Positions 1 through 11,853 of a DNA stretch of 64,000 bases are shown piece after piece (the first letter of the stretch is position 1; each line of letters opens with the position of its first letter). The notes beneath the pieces were generated by a model. The model worked only from the letters and a program-made list of their open reading frames with translations, did not search any database and was not told the origin of the DNA. A program made the translations under genes and the position numbers. Origin of the DNA: Denitratisoma oestradiolicum (GTDB taxonomy: Bacteria > Pseudomonadota > Gammaproteobacteria > Burkholderiales > Rhodocyclaceae); the NCBI RefSeq assembly GCF_902813185.1, contig NZ_LR778301.1:3204001-3268000 (forward strand), in the 5' to 3' direction.

Positions 1-1
1 C

Positions 2-1285
2 ATCGGCAAATACGAGGTTCGGCGTGTCCTGGGGGAGGGTGCCACCTCCACCGTGTACCTGGGCTTCGACTCCTTCGCCCAGCGGGAAGTGGCCATCAAG
101 GTGATCGCCGCAGAGGCCCTGCGAGACCGGGATAAGGGCAGGCTCTATCGCCACCTGCTGGTCAACGAGGCCTCCCTGGCAGGCAAACTCAACCATCCCC
201 ACATCGTCCAGATCTTCGACGCCGTCCTCAGTGACGAGATCAGTTACATCGTCATGGAGTACGTATCGGGCGGTACCCTGGAGCAGTTCTGTTCGCCGGA
301 AGGCCTGCTGCCCCTGGATCGCGTGGTCGAAGTCATTTTCAAATGCACCCGCGCCCTGGATTACGCCCACCGCCTGGGCATCACCCACCGTGACATCAAA
401 CCCGCCAATATCCTGCTGGTCGGGGACGGCAGCAACGGCGACATCAAGATCTCCGACTTCGGCGCGGCCCTGCTCAACGACAGCGACCAGACCCGCACCC
501 AGGTGACCGGGGTCGGCTCCCCCGCCTACATGTCGCCGGAACAGGTCCAGGACCAGGCCCTCAGCCACCAGACCGACATCTATTCCCTGGGGGTGGTGAT
601 GTACCAGTTGCTCACCGGCCGCCTGCCCTTCCATGCCAGCAGCAATTACGGCATGGTCTATCAGATCACCAACGCCGAGCCGCCGTCCCCCTCCACGCTC
701 CGCGCCGACCTGCCTCCGGAGCTGGAAACCATCGTGGCCCGGGCGATGCAGAAGTCCCTCGACGCCCGCTACGCCGACTGGGATGCCTTTGCCCACGACC
801 TGGCGCAATCCTTCCGCAACGGCAAGCTCGCTTCCACCCAGACCCAGGGCGTACCGGACAGCGAGAAGTTCGAGACCCTGCGGGGGCTGCCCTTCTTCCG
901 GGAGTTTTCCGACGTGGAAATCTGGGAGGTGGTGCGCTTCTCCACCTGGAACGATGTCAGTGCCGACACGCTGCTGATGAAGGACGGCGAGGCCGGCGAC
1001 TATTTCTGTTTCCTAGTCAGCGGCGAAGCCCGGGTCGCCAAGCGGGGCCGCACCCTGGGCCTCCTGACCCCCGGCGACTGTTTCGGCGAAATGGCCGTAG
1101 TCGGCCGCAGCAGCCGCGTCCGGGGTGCCGACGTGGCAGCCCGGAGCCATTCCCGGGTGATCACCATCCGCGCCGAGACCCTGCGCCACGCCTCCGACAC
1201 CTGCCGCATGCACTTCTACCAGGGCTTCCTGGAGGTCCTTTCCCGCCGTCTGACCATGGCCAACGCCCGGCTGGCGGCCCTCTGA
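2..1285 (+). CDS. Ser/Thr protein kinase with C-terminal cyclic-nucleotide-binding-like domain (5' partial)
   Basis: The reading frame is open from base 2, so the true start lies upstream of the window. The kinase domain fills the first ~270 visible residues: glycine loop GEGATSTV, ATP lysine in VAIK, catalytic HRDIKPAN, metal-binding DFG and SPEQ in place of APE, the typical Hanks-type order. The last ~125 residues look like a cAMP/cGMP-binding fold with PGDCFGEMA as the phosphate-binding cassette. The cassette Glu and a following Arg (VRGAD) are present, but the usual Ser/Thr after the Arg is Gly, so nucleotide binding is uncertain. No membrane segment is seen in the visible part. It probably phosphorylates Ser/Thr of cytosolic targets under control of a small ligand; the substrate is unknown. 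The trp leader follows 39 nt downstream. Confidence 0.9.
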   Translation: MGKYEVRRVLGEGATSTVYLGFDSFAQREVAIKVIAAEALRDRDKGRLYRHLLVNEASLAGKLNHPHIVQIFDAVLSDEISYIVMEYVSGGTLEQFCSPEGLLPLDRVVEVIFKCTRALDYAHRLGITHRDIKPANILLVGDGSNGDIKISDFGAALLNDSDQTRTQVTGVGSPAYMSPEQVQDQALSHQTDIYSLGVVMYQLLTGRLPFHASSNYGMVYQITNAEPPSPSTLRADLPPELETIVARAMQKSLDARYADWDAFAHDLAQSFRNGKLASTQTQGVPDSEKFETLRGLPFFREFSDVEIWEVVRFSTWNDVSADTLLMKDGEAGDYFCFLVSGEARVAKRGRTLGLLTPGDCFGEMAVVGRSSRVRGADVAARSHSRVITIRAETLRHASDTCRMHFYQGFLEVLSRRLTMANARLAAL

Positions 1286-1309
1286 GTATCCCAAGGCCGG
1301 AGGAAGGTC

Positions 1310-1318
1310 TGATATATT
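1310..1318 (+). promoter_or_regulatory. Candidate extended -10 element of the trp leader
   Basis: TGATATATT reads as an extended -10 (TGn followed by TATATT). No convincing -35 lies 17 bp upstream. Transcription would start about 6-7 nt downstream, at or next to the ATG of the leader peptide, so the leader mRNA may be leaderless. An AGGAAGG at 1301-1307 is 17 nt from that ATG, too far to be a good ribosome site. Confidence 0.35.
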
Positions 1319-1324
1319 TCAGCC

Positions 1325-1378
1325 ATGCAGCAACTTCCCTATAAGCGCTGGCCTTCCTGGTTTCGTTGGTGGCGGTAA
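1325..1378 (+). CDS. trpL: trp operon leader peptide (17 residues, 4 Trp)
   Basis: The short frame encodes MQQLPYKRWPSWFRWWR followed by TAA. Four of 17 residues are Trp, two of them adjacent just before the stop, in the gap ahead of trpG. This is the hallmark of a Trp-responsive attenuation leader, in which ribosome stalling at Trp codons controls expression of downstream trp genes. The tandem Trp codons and the stop lie in a perfect hairpin, TGGCGG (1370-1375) with CCGCCA (1380-1385). The peptide has no function of its own. No clear U-tract terminator follows, so whether control uses intrinsic termination, Rho or RNA folding cannot be told from sequence. Confidence 0.75.
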   Translation: MQQLPYKRWPSWFRWWR

Positions 1379-1472
1379 GCCGCCAAACGATTCTTACGCA
1401 CGCCCCCCCGAAGTCAGAAAGCTGCAAATCCGGGGGAACAACGGAGTGGCAGACGCCCTCCGCAAGCCAGCG
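1346..1472 (+). promoter_or_regulatory. Candidate attenuator region of trpGDC
   Basis: Several pairings could be mutually exclusive. CGCTGGC (1346-1352), covering the first Trp codon, pairs with GCCAGCG (1466-1472). TGGCGG pairs with CCGCCA (1370-1385). CCCCCG (1405-1410) pairs with CGGGGG (1431-1436). A GGAG/CTCC hairpin spans 1443-1461. No hairpin is followed by a T-run, so a classical intrinsic terminator is not demonstrated. Confidence 0.45.
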
Positions 1473-1516
1473 AAAAGCCAGACACCAGTCAATAGAATTC
1501 ACGGGATGCCAAACAT

Positions 1517-2101
1517 ATGCTGCTGATGATCGACAACTATGATTCCTTCACCTACAACCTGGTCCAGTATTTCGGCGAGCTGGGGGAGGAGGTGCGGGTG
1601 TTCCGCAACGACGCCATCACCCTGGAAGGCATCGCCGCGCAGAAGCCTGACCGGCTGGTGATTTCCCCCGGCCCCTGCTCGCCGGCGGAAGCCGGCATTT
1701 CCGTGGCGGCGATCCAGGAATTCGCCGGGCAGATACCGACCCTCGGCGTCTGCCTGGGCCACCAGAGCATAGGCGCGGCCTTCGGCGGCCGTATCGTCCA
1801 TGCCAAGCGCCCCATGCACGGCAAGACCTCCGCCGTGACCCACGCCGACTGCGGCGTGTTCAAGGGCCTGCCCAATCCCCTGACGGTGACCCGTTACCAC
1901 TCCCTGGCCATCGAGCGGGCCACCCTGCCGGACTGCCTGGAGGTGACGGCCTGGACCGAGGATGGGGAAATCATGGGGGTGCGCCACCGCGTGCTGGCCG
2001 TGGAAGGGGTGCAGTTCCACCCCGAGTCCATCCTCACCGAGGGGGGCCACGACCTACTGCGCAATTTCCTGAACCAGACCATCCAGAACCAGGGCCGCTG
2101 A
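1517..2101 (+). CDS. trpG: Anthranilate/aminodeoxychorismate synthase glutaminase component
   Basis: A 194-residue class I glutamine amidotransferase supplies ammonia from glutamine to TrpE (anthranilate) or PabB (4-amino-4-deoxychorismate). It shows the N-terminal [10 protein letters not shown], the PGPCSP oxyanion region, the nucleophile motif GVCLGHQ with catalytic Cys, and VQFHPES with catalytic His and Glu. Length is normal for TrpG/PabA. The ATG at 1517 begins the conserved N terminus; upstream signals are weak. trpD follows after 11 nt, so this is the first enzyme gene of trpGDC. trpE is not in the window. A Trp-rich leader lies just upstream. Such amidotransferases often serve both tryptophan and folate synthesis. 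Confidence 0.96.
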   Translation: MLLMIDNYDSFTYNLVQYFGELGEEVRVFRNDAITLEGIAAQKPDRLVISPGPCSPAEAGISVAAIQEFAGQIPTLGVCLGHQSIGAAFGGRIVHAKRPMHGKTSAVTHADCGVFKGLPNPLTVTRYHSLAIERATLPDCLEVTAWTEDGEIMGVRHRVLAVEGVQFHPESILTEGGHDLLRNFLNQTIQNQGR

Positions 2102-2112
2102 GGACACCGACC

Positions 2113-3138
2113 ATGATCACGCCCCAGGAAGCGCTCCAGCGCACCATCGAACACCGGGAAATCTTCCACGACGAGATGCTGCACTTGATGCGGCTGATCA
2201 TGAAGGGAGACATCTCGCCCCTGATGACCGCTGCCATCCTCACCGGCCTGCGGGTCAAGAAGGAAACCATCGGCGAAATCTCCGCCGCCGCCAGGGTGAT
2301 GCGGGAGCTGTGCACCCGGGTGGAGGCGCCCCTCAACCCCCGCTTCGTGGACATCGTCGGCACCGGCGGCGACGGCGCCCACACCTTCAACATTTCCACC
2401 GCTTCGGCCTTCGTCGCCACAGCGGCGGGGGCCACCGTGGCCAAGCACGGCAATCGCAGCGTCTCCTCCAAGTCCGGCTCCGCCGATGTGCTGGAGGCCC
2501 TGGGGGCGAAGATCGACCTCCAGGCACCCCAGGTGGCCGAATGTCTGGAAGCCGTCGGTATGGGCTTCATGTTCGCCCCCAATCATCATCCGGCCATGAA
2601 GAACGTGGCGGCGGTAAGGAAGGAGATGGGAGTGCGCACCATCTTCAACATCCTCGGCCCTTTGACCAATCCGGCCGGCGCCCCCAACATCCTGATGGGC
2701 GTGTTCCACCCGGACCTGGTGGGCATCCAGGTGCGGGTGCTAAAAGAACTGGGTGCCAGCCACGCCCTGGTGGTGTGGAGCCGGGACGGCATGGATGAGA
2801 TTTCCCTGGGGGCCGCCACCCAAGTGGGTGAGCTGAAGGATGGTCAGGTCGTCGAGTACGACATTCATCCCGAGGACTTCAACCTGTCCATGGCTTCCAA
2901 TCGCAGCCTCCGGGTCAATGACGCCCAGGAGTCCCGCGCCATGCTCTTCGCCGCCCTGGAGAACAAGCCCGGCCCGGCCCGGGACATCGTCATCCTCAAT
3001 GCCGGCGCCAGTCTCTACGCCGCCAATGTGGCCCCCTCCATTGCCGAGGGCGTGGTGCTGGCCCGGGAAACCATCGCCAGCGGCGCGGCCCGGGCCAAGG
3101 TGGACGAGTTCGTCAATTTCACCCGGCGGTTCAACTGA
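2113..3138 (+). CDS. trpD: Anthranilate phosphoribosyltransferase
   Basis: A 341-residue enzyme transferring the phosphoribosyl group of PRPP to anthranilate, the second committed step of tryptophan synthesis. The PRPP loop GTGGDG is at residues 83-88, followed by TFNIST and [15 protein letters not shown], with [13 protein letters not shown] further on, all typical of TrpD. Length matches the family. It lies 11 nt after trpG, and its TGA overlaps the ATG of trpC by one base, so the three genes should be co-translated and share any leader-mediated control. Confidence 0.97.
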   Translation: MITPQEALQRTIEHREIFHDEMLHLMRLIMKGDISPLMTAAILTGLRVKKETIGEISAAARVMRELCTRVEAPLNPRFVDIVGTGGDGAHTFNISTASAFVATAAGATVAKHGNRSVSSKSGSADVLEALGAKIDLQAPQVAECLEAVGMGFMFAPNHHPAMKNVAAVRKEMGVRTIFNILGPLTNPAGAPNILMGVFHPDLVGIQVRVLKELGASHALVVWSRDGMDEISLGAATQVGELKDGQVVEYDIHPEDFNLSMASNRSLRVNDAQESRAMLFAALENKPGPARDIVILNAGASLYAANVAPSIAEGVVLARETIASGAARAKVDEFVNFTRRFN

Positions 3139-3917
3139 TGTCCGACATTCTGAAAAAGATCCTGGCCGTCAAGGCCGAGGAAGTGGCCGCCGCCCAGCCC
3201 CTGGCCGAGGTGAGGGCAGCCGCCTTTGCCCAGGCACCGACCCGGGATTTCACCGGCGCCCTGAGAGGAAAGATTGCCGCCGGTCGTTCCGCTGTGATTG
3301 CCGAGATCAAGAAGGCCAGCCCCTCCAAGGGTGTGTTGCGGGAAGACTTCCAGCCCGCCGCCATCGCCGCCAGCTATGAGTTGGGCGGCGCCGCCTGCCT
3401 CTCGGTGCTGACCGACCGTCAGTTCTTCCAGGGCTGTCCCGACTACCTGCAACAGTCCCGGGCCGCCTGCGCCCTGCCGGTGCTGCGCAAGGATTTTCTG
3501 GTGGACCCTTACCAGGTCTATGAGGCTCGGGCCATGGGTGCCGATGCCATCCTGCTGATCGTCTCGGCCCTGTCCCTGTCCCAGATGAGGGAGATGGAAG
3601 ACATCGCCCAGGAACTGGGCATGGCGGTGCTGGTGGAATCCCACGACGGCGCCGAGGTGGACCTGGCCCTGCAATTGAAGACACCCCTGATCGGCATCAA
3701 CAACCGCAACCTGCGCACCTTCGAGGTTTCCCTGGACACCACCCTGGCCCAGCTACCGCGCATACCCGCGGAGCGGCTGGTGATCACCGAGTCCGGCATC
3801 CTCACCGCCGAGGATGTGGCCCGGATGCGCCACCACCAGGTCCACGCCTTCCTGGTGGGCGAGGCCTTCATGCGGGCACCGGACCCGGGCACCGAACTGG
3901 CGCGGCTCTTCGCCTGA
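3138..3917 (+). CDS. trpC: Indole-3-glycerol phosphate synthase
   Basis: A 259-residue monofunctional TIM barrel closing the ring of carboxyphenylamino-deoxyribulose phosphate to indole-3-glycerol phosphate. Family motifs are [12 protein letters not shown] (about residues 54-65), [22 protein letters not shown] and the phosphate-binding ITESGI near the C terminus. No TrpF domain is fused. The start codon overlaps the trpD stop (TGATG), indicating translational coupling. trpF, trpB and trpA are not in the window. Confidence 0.97.
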   Translation: MSDILKKILAVKAEEVAAAQPLAEVRAAAFAQAPTRDFTGALRGKIAAGRSAVIAEIKKASPSKGVLREDFQPAAIAASYELGGAACLSVLTDRQFFQGCPDYLQQSRAACALPVLRKDFLVDPYQVYEARAMGADAILLIVSALSLSQMREMEDIAQELGMAVLVESHDGAEVDLALQLKTPLIGINNRNLRTFEVSLDTTLAQLPRIPAERLVITESGILTAEDVARMRHHQVHAFLVGEAFMRAPDPGTELARLFA

Positions 3918-3941
3918 GCAAACCATAGCGGAGGAATCAGC

Positions 3942-4823
3942 ATGCCCCAGCAAATCATCGGCCCCACCTCCCAGCATTATTTCTCCCACCGGCTCAAGCT
4001 CCATTACGTGGACTGGGGCAACGAGGGGGCACCGCCCCTGCTGATGATCCACGGCGGCTACGACCATGCCCGCAACTGGGACTGGATGGCCCAGGAACTG
4101 CGCCGGGACTATCACATCATCGCCCCCGACCTGCGGGGCCATGGGGATTCCGAGTGGGGTCTGGGGGGCAGCTACATGCTGGCCGACTTCGTCTATGACA
4201 TCGCCCAGGTCCTGCGCCACACGGGGCTGAAGCCGGTGCGCATCATCGGCCACTCCTTCGGCGGCTTTCTCAGCCTGCTCTTCGCCGGCACCTTCCCGGA
4301 GATGGTGCACCGCCTGATCGCCATCGATCCCTTCATCCATTCACCCCAGCAACTCCAGGCCCAGCGGGACAAGCCCGTGGCGCCCCAGTTGATCGAATGG
4401 ATGGATCGGCTGCACCACCTCTCCGCCCGCCAGCCGCGCCGCTATCCGACCCTGGGGGACGCCCTGCAACGGATGCGGGACGAGAATCCCCATCTGTCCA
4501 TCGACCAGGCCCGGCATCTGACGATCCACGGCGTGAATCAGAACGAGGACGGCAGCTACAGCTGGAAATACGACAATTACATGCGGGGCATGCAACCCCA
4601 GTTGCTGAGCGGCCCGGAGTGCATGGAACTGTGGTCCCGCATTGCCTGCCCGGTCCTGTTCCTGCGGGGTGGCGAGAGCAAGTTCTCCGATCCCCAGAGC
4701 AACGGCGCACTGGACCACTTCCGAGACGCCCGAGCGGTGAACATTCCCGGTGCCGGCCACTGGGTGCACCACGACAAGCTGGCCCAGGTTCTCGACCTGA
4801 CCCGGGGCTTTCTGGCAGATTAA
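3942..4823 (+). CDS. Alpha/beta-fold hydrolase
   Basis: A 293-residue soluble alpha/beta hydrolase with oxyanion HGG (38-40), DLRGHGDS (63-70), the nucleophile elbow GHSFGG with Ser at about 105, and catalytic His in GAGH at about 273. The acid is probably Asp in the late strand region. This arrangement suits an esterase, C-C hydrolase or similar enzyme; the substrate cannot be deduced. A good ribosome site (GGAGG) precedes the ATG, 24 nt after trpC, so it is probably co-transcribed with trp without being part of tryptophan synthesis. It ends only 3 nt from the convergent aldolase gene, with no visible terminator between. Confidence 0.88.
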   Translation: MPQQIIGPTSQHYFSHRLKLHYVDWGNEGAPPLLMIHGGYDHARNWDWMAQELRRDYHIIAPDLRGHGDSEWGLGGSYMLADFVYDIAQVLRHTGLKPVRIIGHSFGGFLSLLFAGTFPEMVHRLIAIDPFIHSPQQLQAQRDKPVAPQLIEWMDRLHHLSARQPRRYPTLGDALQRMRDENPHLSIDQARHLTIHGVNQNEDGSYSWKYDNYMRGMQPQLLSGPECMELWSRIACPVLFLRGGESKFSDPQSNGALDHFRDARAVNIPGAGHWVHHDKLAQVLDLTRGFLAD

Positions 4824-4826
4824 CGC

Positions 4827-5461
4827 CTAATCCTGCTTGCCGTAGCCAGCGAACTTCTCCAGCACCCGCGCCATTTCCTCATCGGGCAGCAGCTTCGGTA
4901 CCCCCAGTTGCAGGACCCGCCAATACTGCTCGCAGAGGGTTTCCAACTCCAGGGCCAGATCCAGGGCCTGATCCAGGTCCCGGCCGAAGACCACCATGCC
5001 GTGGTGGGCCATCAGGCAGGCGCAGCGGTCCTTCAGGGCCGCCAGCACTGAATCCGACAGTTCCTGGCTGCCGAAGGTGGCATAGGCGGCGCAGCGAATG
5101 TCGCGGCCGCCGAAGCGGGCGATCATGTAGTGGAAGGGTTCTATGCCCGTCTCCATGCAGGCCAGGCTGGTGGCGAAGGGAGCATGGGTATGGACCACCG
5201 CGCCGGCCTCGGGCCGGGCGGCGTAGATATCCCGATGGAAGCGCCATTCCGAGGAAGGCTTGCGCCGGCCTTCGACCTGACCGTCGAGTCCGACGAACAC
5301 CATGTCCTCGGCCGCGCAGGCACTGTAGGCCATGCCCGTGGGAGTGATCAGGAAACCCTCGCCCTGGCGCAGGCTGACATTGCCGGCACTGCCCCGATTG
5401 ATGCCCAGGGCATTCATGGATCGGGCGGCGGCCAGAACCCTGGTCTTGGGGTCTGCCAGCG

Positions 5462-5465
<4 letters not shown>
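4827..5465 (-). CDS. ald2: Class II aldolase, likely 5-(methylthio)ribulose-1-phosphate/5-deoxyribulose-1-phosphate aldolase (Ald2 type)
   Basis: A 212-residue class II aldolase/adducin-fold protein. GNVSLR and FLITPTGM form the phosphate-binding part, SSEWRFH carries the catalytic Glu, and HTHAPFATSLA plus the later AHHGMV carry the Zn-binding His residues. Wording such as SSEWRFH, YATFGSQEL and HYMIARFGG is closer to fuculose-1-phosphate aldolase than to the dehydratase MtnB. It overlaps the upstream mtnA by ATGA, so it is translationally coupled to the gene that makes its expected substrate. In the DHAP shunt an Ald2 enzyme splits 5-(methylthio)ribulose-1-phosphate to DHAP and methylthioacetaldehyde, or 5-deoxyribulose-1-phosphate to DHAP and acetaldehyde. 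An MtnB dehydratase role is the alternative. Confidence 0.75.
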
Positions 5466-6502
<1,037 letters not shown>

Positions 6503-6508
6503 GACGGA

Positions 6509-9232
<2,724 letters not shown>

Positions 9233-9273
9233 GCGGTTTCCGCCCGGTTTGAGAAAGGGGCGGATTTTACCAT

Positions 9274-9291
9274 GGGGGCGCCTTCGCCCCC
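9274..9291 (-). terminator. Hairpin between M23 peptidase gene and secA
   Basis: GGGGGCG (9274-9280) and CGCCCCC (9285-9291) form a perfect 7-bp stem with a 4-nt loop. No T-run follows on the minus strand, so it may act as a weak terminator or an RNA-processing barrier ahead of secA. Confidence 0.45.
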
Positions 9292-9295
9292 GGCG

Positions 9296-10213
9296 TCAGT
9301 GTTGGGCCAGGGTATTGGCCCGGGCCTGGAGCAGGAATCGATTGGGATTCTGGGCCGCCCCCCGGTAACGCACCTCGAAATGCAGATGGGGACCCGTGGA
9401 ACGACCGGTATTGCCCACTAGGGCGATACGCTGGTCACGTTTGACCACGGCACCGACACTTACCAGCAACCTGGATGCATGAGCATAGCGGGTAGTCAGC
9501 CCATTACCATGGTCGATTTCCACCATGTTGCCGTATTCGGGGTGGTACTCGGCCACCGACACGACCCCGGCGGCAGAAGCCACGATGGGCGTTCCCGCCT
9601 CGGTGGGGAAGTCCACCCCCTCGTGCATGGCCCGGACACCAGTGAATGGATCGATGCGCCAGCCGAAAGCGGAGGCGTTCCACTGGGAATCAATGGGCAG
9701 GGAGGATGGGAGAAATTTCTGCCTCAGGCGCCGTTCGAATACCAGGGATTCCAACAGGGAAAGCGTATCTGTGCGCAGTTCCACTTGTCGGGTCAGGACC
9801 TCCAGCTCCCGCTGCAAATCGCTGGGAGCCAAGGCAGCTCCGCCCAGCAATGGCCCACCACGCCCCCCCCCCTCCGGCTGGGCATCCGGCAAGCGAGCCC
9901 CGGTCATGCGCGCCAGACGCTCCCCCAGGGAATCCAGCCGGGTAAGCTGGGCCTGCATGTCACCCAGCTTGATGGCCATGGCCTTGAGATATTCATAACT
10001 GCGCTGGCTTTCCTCGATATTGACGGTGCGCAGCATGTCCTGGAGGACCGGCAGACGCAGGGTCGCCGCATGGCGCAGGGTCAAATAGGAGAACAGGGAG
10101 GACAGGGCCAGAATCAGACCGAAAAACAACAGGCCCGCCAGCAACAGCTTGCGGGGGGTGAGCGTTATAGTCTTGGCCGTCGTCAGCCGATTGGACACGA
10201 GAATAATATGCAA
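9296..10213 (-). CDS. M23 family metallopeptidase (LytM/EnvC-type), membrane-anchored
   Basis: A periplasmic peptidoglycan endopeptidase candidate. The likely start is TTG at 10213, giving 305 residues, because a strong GGAGG lies just upstream; longer readings lack support. An N-terminal transmembrane helix (LLLAGLLFFGLILALSSLF) is followed by a predicted coiled-coil stalk and a C-terminal LytM domain. Zn ligands appear in HEGVDFP and HLHFEV, so catalysis is possible. The start overlaps the divergent dciA start. Neighbours are secA downstream and the lpxC/ftsZ end of the dcw cluster. Betaproteobacteria commonly encode such a peptidase here, fitting a role in wall remodelling at division. Confidence 0.88.
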   Translation of the reverse strand: MHIILVSNRLTTAKTITLTPRKLLLAGLLFFGLILALSSLFSYLTLRHAATLRLPVLQDMLRTVNIEESQRSYEYLKAMAIKLGDMQAQLTRLDSLGERLARMTGARLPDAQPEGGGRGGPLLGGAALAPSDLQRELEVLTRQVELRTDTLSLLESLVFERRLRQKFLPSSLPIDSQWNASAFGWRIDPFTGVRAMHEGVDFPTEAGTPIVASAAGVVSVAEYHPEYGNMVEIDHGNGLTTRYAHASRLLVSVGAVVKRDQRIALVGNTGRSTGPHLHFEVRYRGAAQNPNRFLLQARANTLAQH

Positions 10214-10681
10214 CGCGATCCTCCTTCCCGATACCGCAGGCCTGCCCGGCAACTCGCCCAATATCTGGAAGCCGATGCTTCCCTGGCCCAGTTATCGGCC
10301 CACGCACAAAAGCTGTTGAAACTTCAATACATCTTCGAACGTGCCATCCCGTCGGCACTGGCACGGCATGGCCGTGTGGCCAATGTGAAACTGGGGAGAG
10401 TCGTTATCCACGCCGGGAGCGGCGCAGTGGCGGCCAAGATCAGGCAATTGATGCCTCGTTTGACCGACGTTTTTCGTCAAGCGGGGGTGCAGGTTAACGA
10501 AATCCAGGTGAAAGTGCAACCCGACCCGAACCCCCGGGCCGACCAATCGCCCCTGGTAGCTGCCAGCTTGGGGGAAAAGGCCCATAGCGACCTGGGCGCC
10601 CTGAGGGCCCGCCTGCCCCCAGACTCACCCCTCAGGAGCGCACTGGAGCGCTTCCTCGATCGGGCACGGGTAAAGCAATAA
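10208..10681 (+). CDS. dciA: DUF721/DciA family protein, probable replicative helicase loader
   Basis: A 157-residue basic protein with the DUF721 domain in the first ~105 residues (YLEADASLAQLSAHAQKLLKLQ through VRVVIHAGS-like strand and helix) and a variable C terminus. DciA proteins assist loading of the DnaB helicase in bacteria lacking DnaC/DnaI. The ATG at 10208 is chosen because the conserved region begins shortly after it. The start codon region overlaps that of the divergent M23 gene (TTG at 10213), so each gene's promoter must lie inside the other. Synteny between lpxC and secA is usual for betaproteobacteria. Confidence 0.8.
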   Translation: MQRDPPSRYRRPARQLAQYLEADASLAQLSAHAQKLLKLQYIFERAIPSALARHGRVANVKLGRVVIHAGSGAVAAKIRQLMPRLTDVFRQAGVQVNEIQVKVQPDPNPRADQSPLVAASLGEKAHSDLGALRARLPPDSPLRSALERFLDRARVKQ

Positions 10682-10853
10682 ACCCGTCACCCCCCTCCGG
10701 GGGATTCGATACAGCTCGCCCTGCTCGATATTACGGGGCACTCCGTAGTAGCACCGAGAGGTTGCGGCTGGCGCCGCGCGCCGCTTTCCCTTGTCCCAAA
10801 GGGATTTCCTTCGGTCAGGTCGGCCCTGCGGGAAAGCTCGTTTGTTACGTTGA
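10682..10853. other. Convergent intergenic region between dciA and lpxC with inverted repeats
   Basis: CCCCC-TCC-GGGGG (10691-10703) is a small hairpin after dciA. Further on, CTTTCCC and GGGAAAG flank about 45 nt, and CCCTT/AAGGG form an inner hairpin. No gene is visible. The composition suggests an intergenic repeat, but no second copy is in the window. Confidence 0.35.
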
Positions 10854-11768
10854 CTACACCGCCTGGGGATAGAGGTGGGCGATGCCTTCGGGTGTCCGGG
10901 CATCGTCCTCGAAACTGACGAACTCCCAGGCACTGGCGTCGGCCAGCAGGGCGCGCAGCAGACGATTGTTCATGGCATGCCCCGACTTATGGGCCGAGAA
11001 GGCCGCCAGGAGAGGCGCACCCGCCAGGTAGAGATCCCCGACCGCGTCCAAAACCTTGTGTTTGACAAACTCGTCGGCATAGCGCAGGCCGTCAGCATTG
11101 AGCACCCGGTATTCGTCCATCACGATAGCGTTGTCCAGACTCCCCCCCAAGGCCAGGCCCTGTTCCCGCAAAGCCTCCACGTCCTGGGTAAAACCGAAGG
11201 TGCGGGCCCGCGCCACCTCATGAACATAGGAATTTTCGGCAAAGTCGATGGTGACCTCGGACCCGGTCTGATCCACCGCCGGATGGCTGAAGACGATGGA
11301 AAAGGAGAGACGGAAGCCATCGTGGGGCTCCAGACGCGCCCACTTGTCGCCCTCTCGCACTTCCACGGGCTTTTTCACTCGCAGGAACTTCTTGGGAGCG
11401 TTCTGCTCCTCAATGCCCGCCGATTGCAACAGGAACACGAAGGGCGCGGCCGAGCCATCCATGATGGGAATCTCGGCGGCATCCACGTCTATATGAAGAT
11501 TGTCGATACCCAGCCCCGCCAGGGCCGACATCAGATGCTCCACCGTCCCCACCTTGACGCCGTCCCGCTCCAGGCAGGAGGCCATGCGGGTGTCGCCGAC
11601 CCCGAAGGGATCGGCCCGCAACTCCACCGGCGGCACCAGATCCACGCGATGAAAGACGATGCCGGTACCCGGGGCGGCCGGGCGCAGCACCAGGGTCACC
11701 TTGGCGCCGGAATGGAGTCCGACGCCGGTGGCTTTAATCAGGGATTTGAGGGTACGCTGCTTGAGCAT
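10854..11768 (-). CDS. lpxC: UDP-3-O-acyl-N-acetylglucosamine deacetylase
   Basis: A 304-residue Zn-dependent deacetylase for the committed step of lipid A synthesis. The start at 11768 gives the standard N terminus [21 protein letters not shown] and family length. Zn and catalytic positions are visible in [26 protein letters not shown] and HKSGHAMNN. It is the last gene of the dcw cluster, 85 nt after ftsZ, separated by a strong hairpin. No Shine-Dalgarno sequence precedes the ATG. TAAAAT lies 7 nt before it, so a leaderless transcript is possible. Confidence 0.97.
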   Translation of the reverse strand: MLKQRTLKSLIKATGVGLHSGAKVTLVLRPAAPGTGIVFHRVDLVPPVELRADPFGVGDTRMASCLERDGVKVGTVEHLMSALAGLGIDNLHIDVDAAEIPIMDGSAAPFVFLLQSAGIEEQNAPKKFLRVKKPVEVREGDKWARLEPHDGFRLSFSIVFSHPAVDQTGSEVTIDFAENSYVHEVARARTFGFTQDVEALREQGLALGGSLDNAIVMDEYRVLNADGLRYADEFVKHKVLDAVGDLYLAGAPLLAAFSAHKSGHAMNNRLLRALLADASAWEFVSFEDDARTPEGIAHLYPQAV

Positions 11769-11775
11769 GGGGCCG

Positions 11776-11781
11776 ATTTTA
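11776..11781 (-). promoter_or_regulatory. Candidate -10 of lpxC (possible leaderless start)
   Basis: TAAAAT on the minus strand ends 7 nt before the lpxC ATG, which has no ribosome-binding site. No consensus -35 is seen in the GC-rich hairpin upstream. Confidence 0.3.
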
Positions 11782-11788
11782 ACGCACA

Positions 11789-11825
11789 CGCCGCCCCGGG
11801 CGGAGGCGACTCACCCGGGGCGGCG
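11789..11825 (-). terminator. Strong GC hairpin between ftsZ and lpxC
   Basis: CGCCGCCCCGGG (11789-11800) and CCCGGGGCGGCG (11814-11825) are perfect 12-bp arms around a 13-nt loop, right after the ftsZ stop. No T-run follows. It may cause partial termination or protect the ftsZ mRNA 3' end. Confidence 0.6.
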
Positions 11826-11853
11826 CGGTGCGCTGGCGGATTCCAGTCGCGAT

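Noticed and set aside
9479..10207. N-terminal extension of the dciA frame
   Set aside because: It is antisense to the M23 gene; the DUF721 homology starts just after the ATG at 10208.
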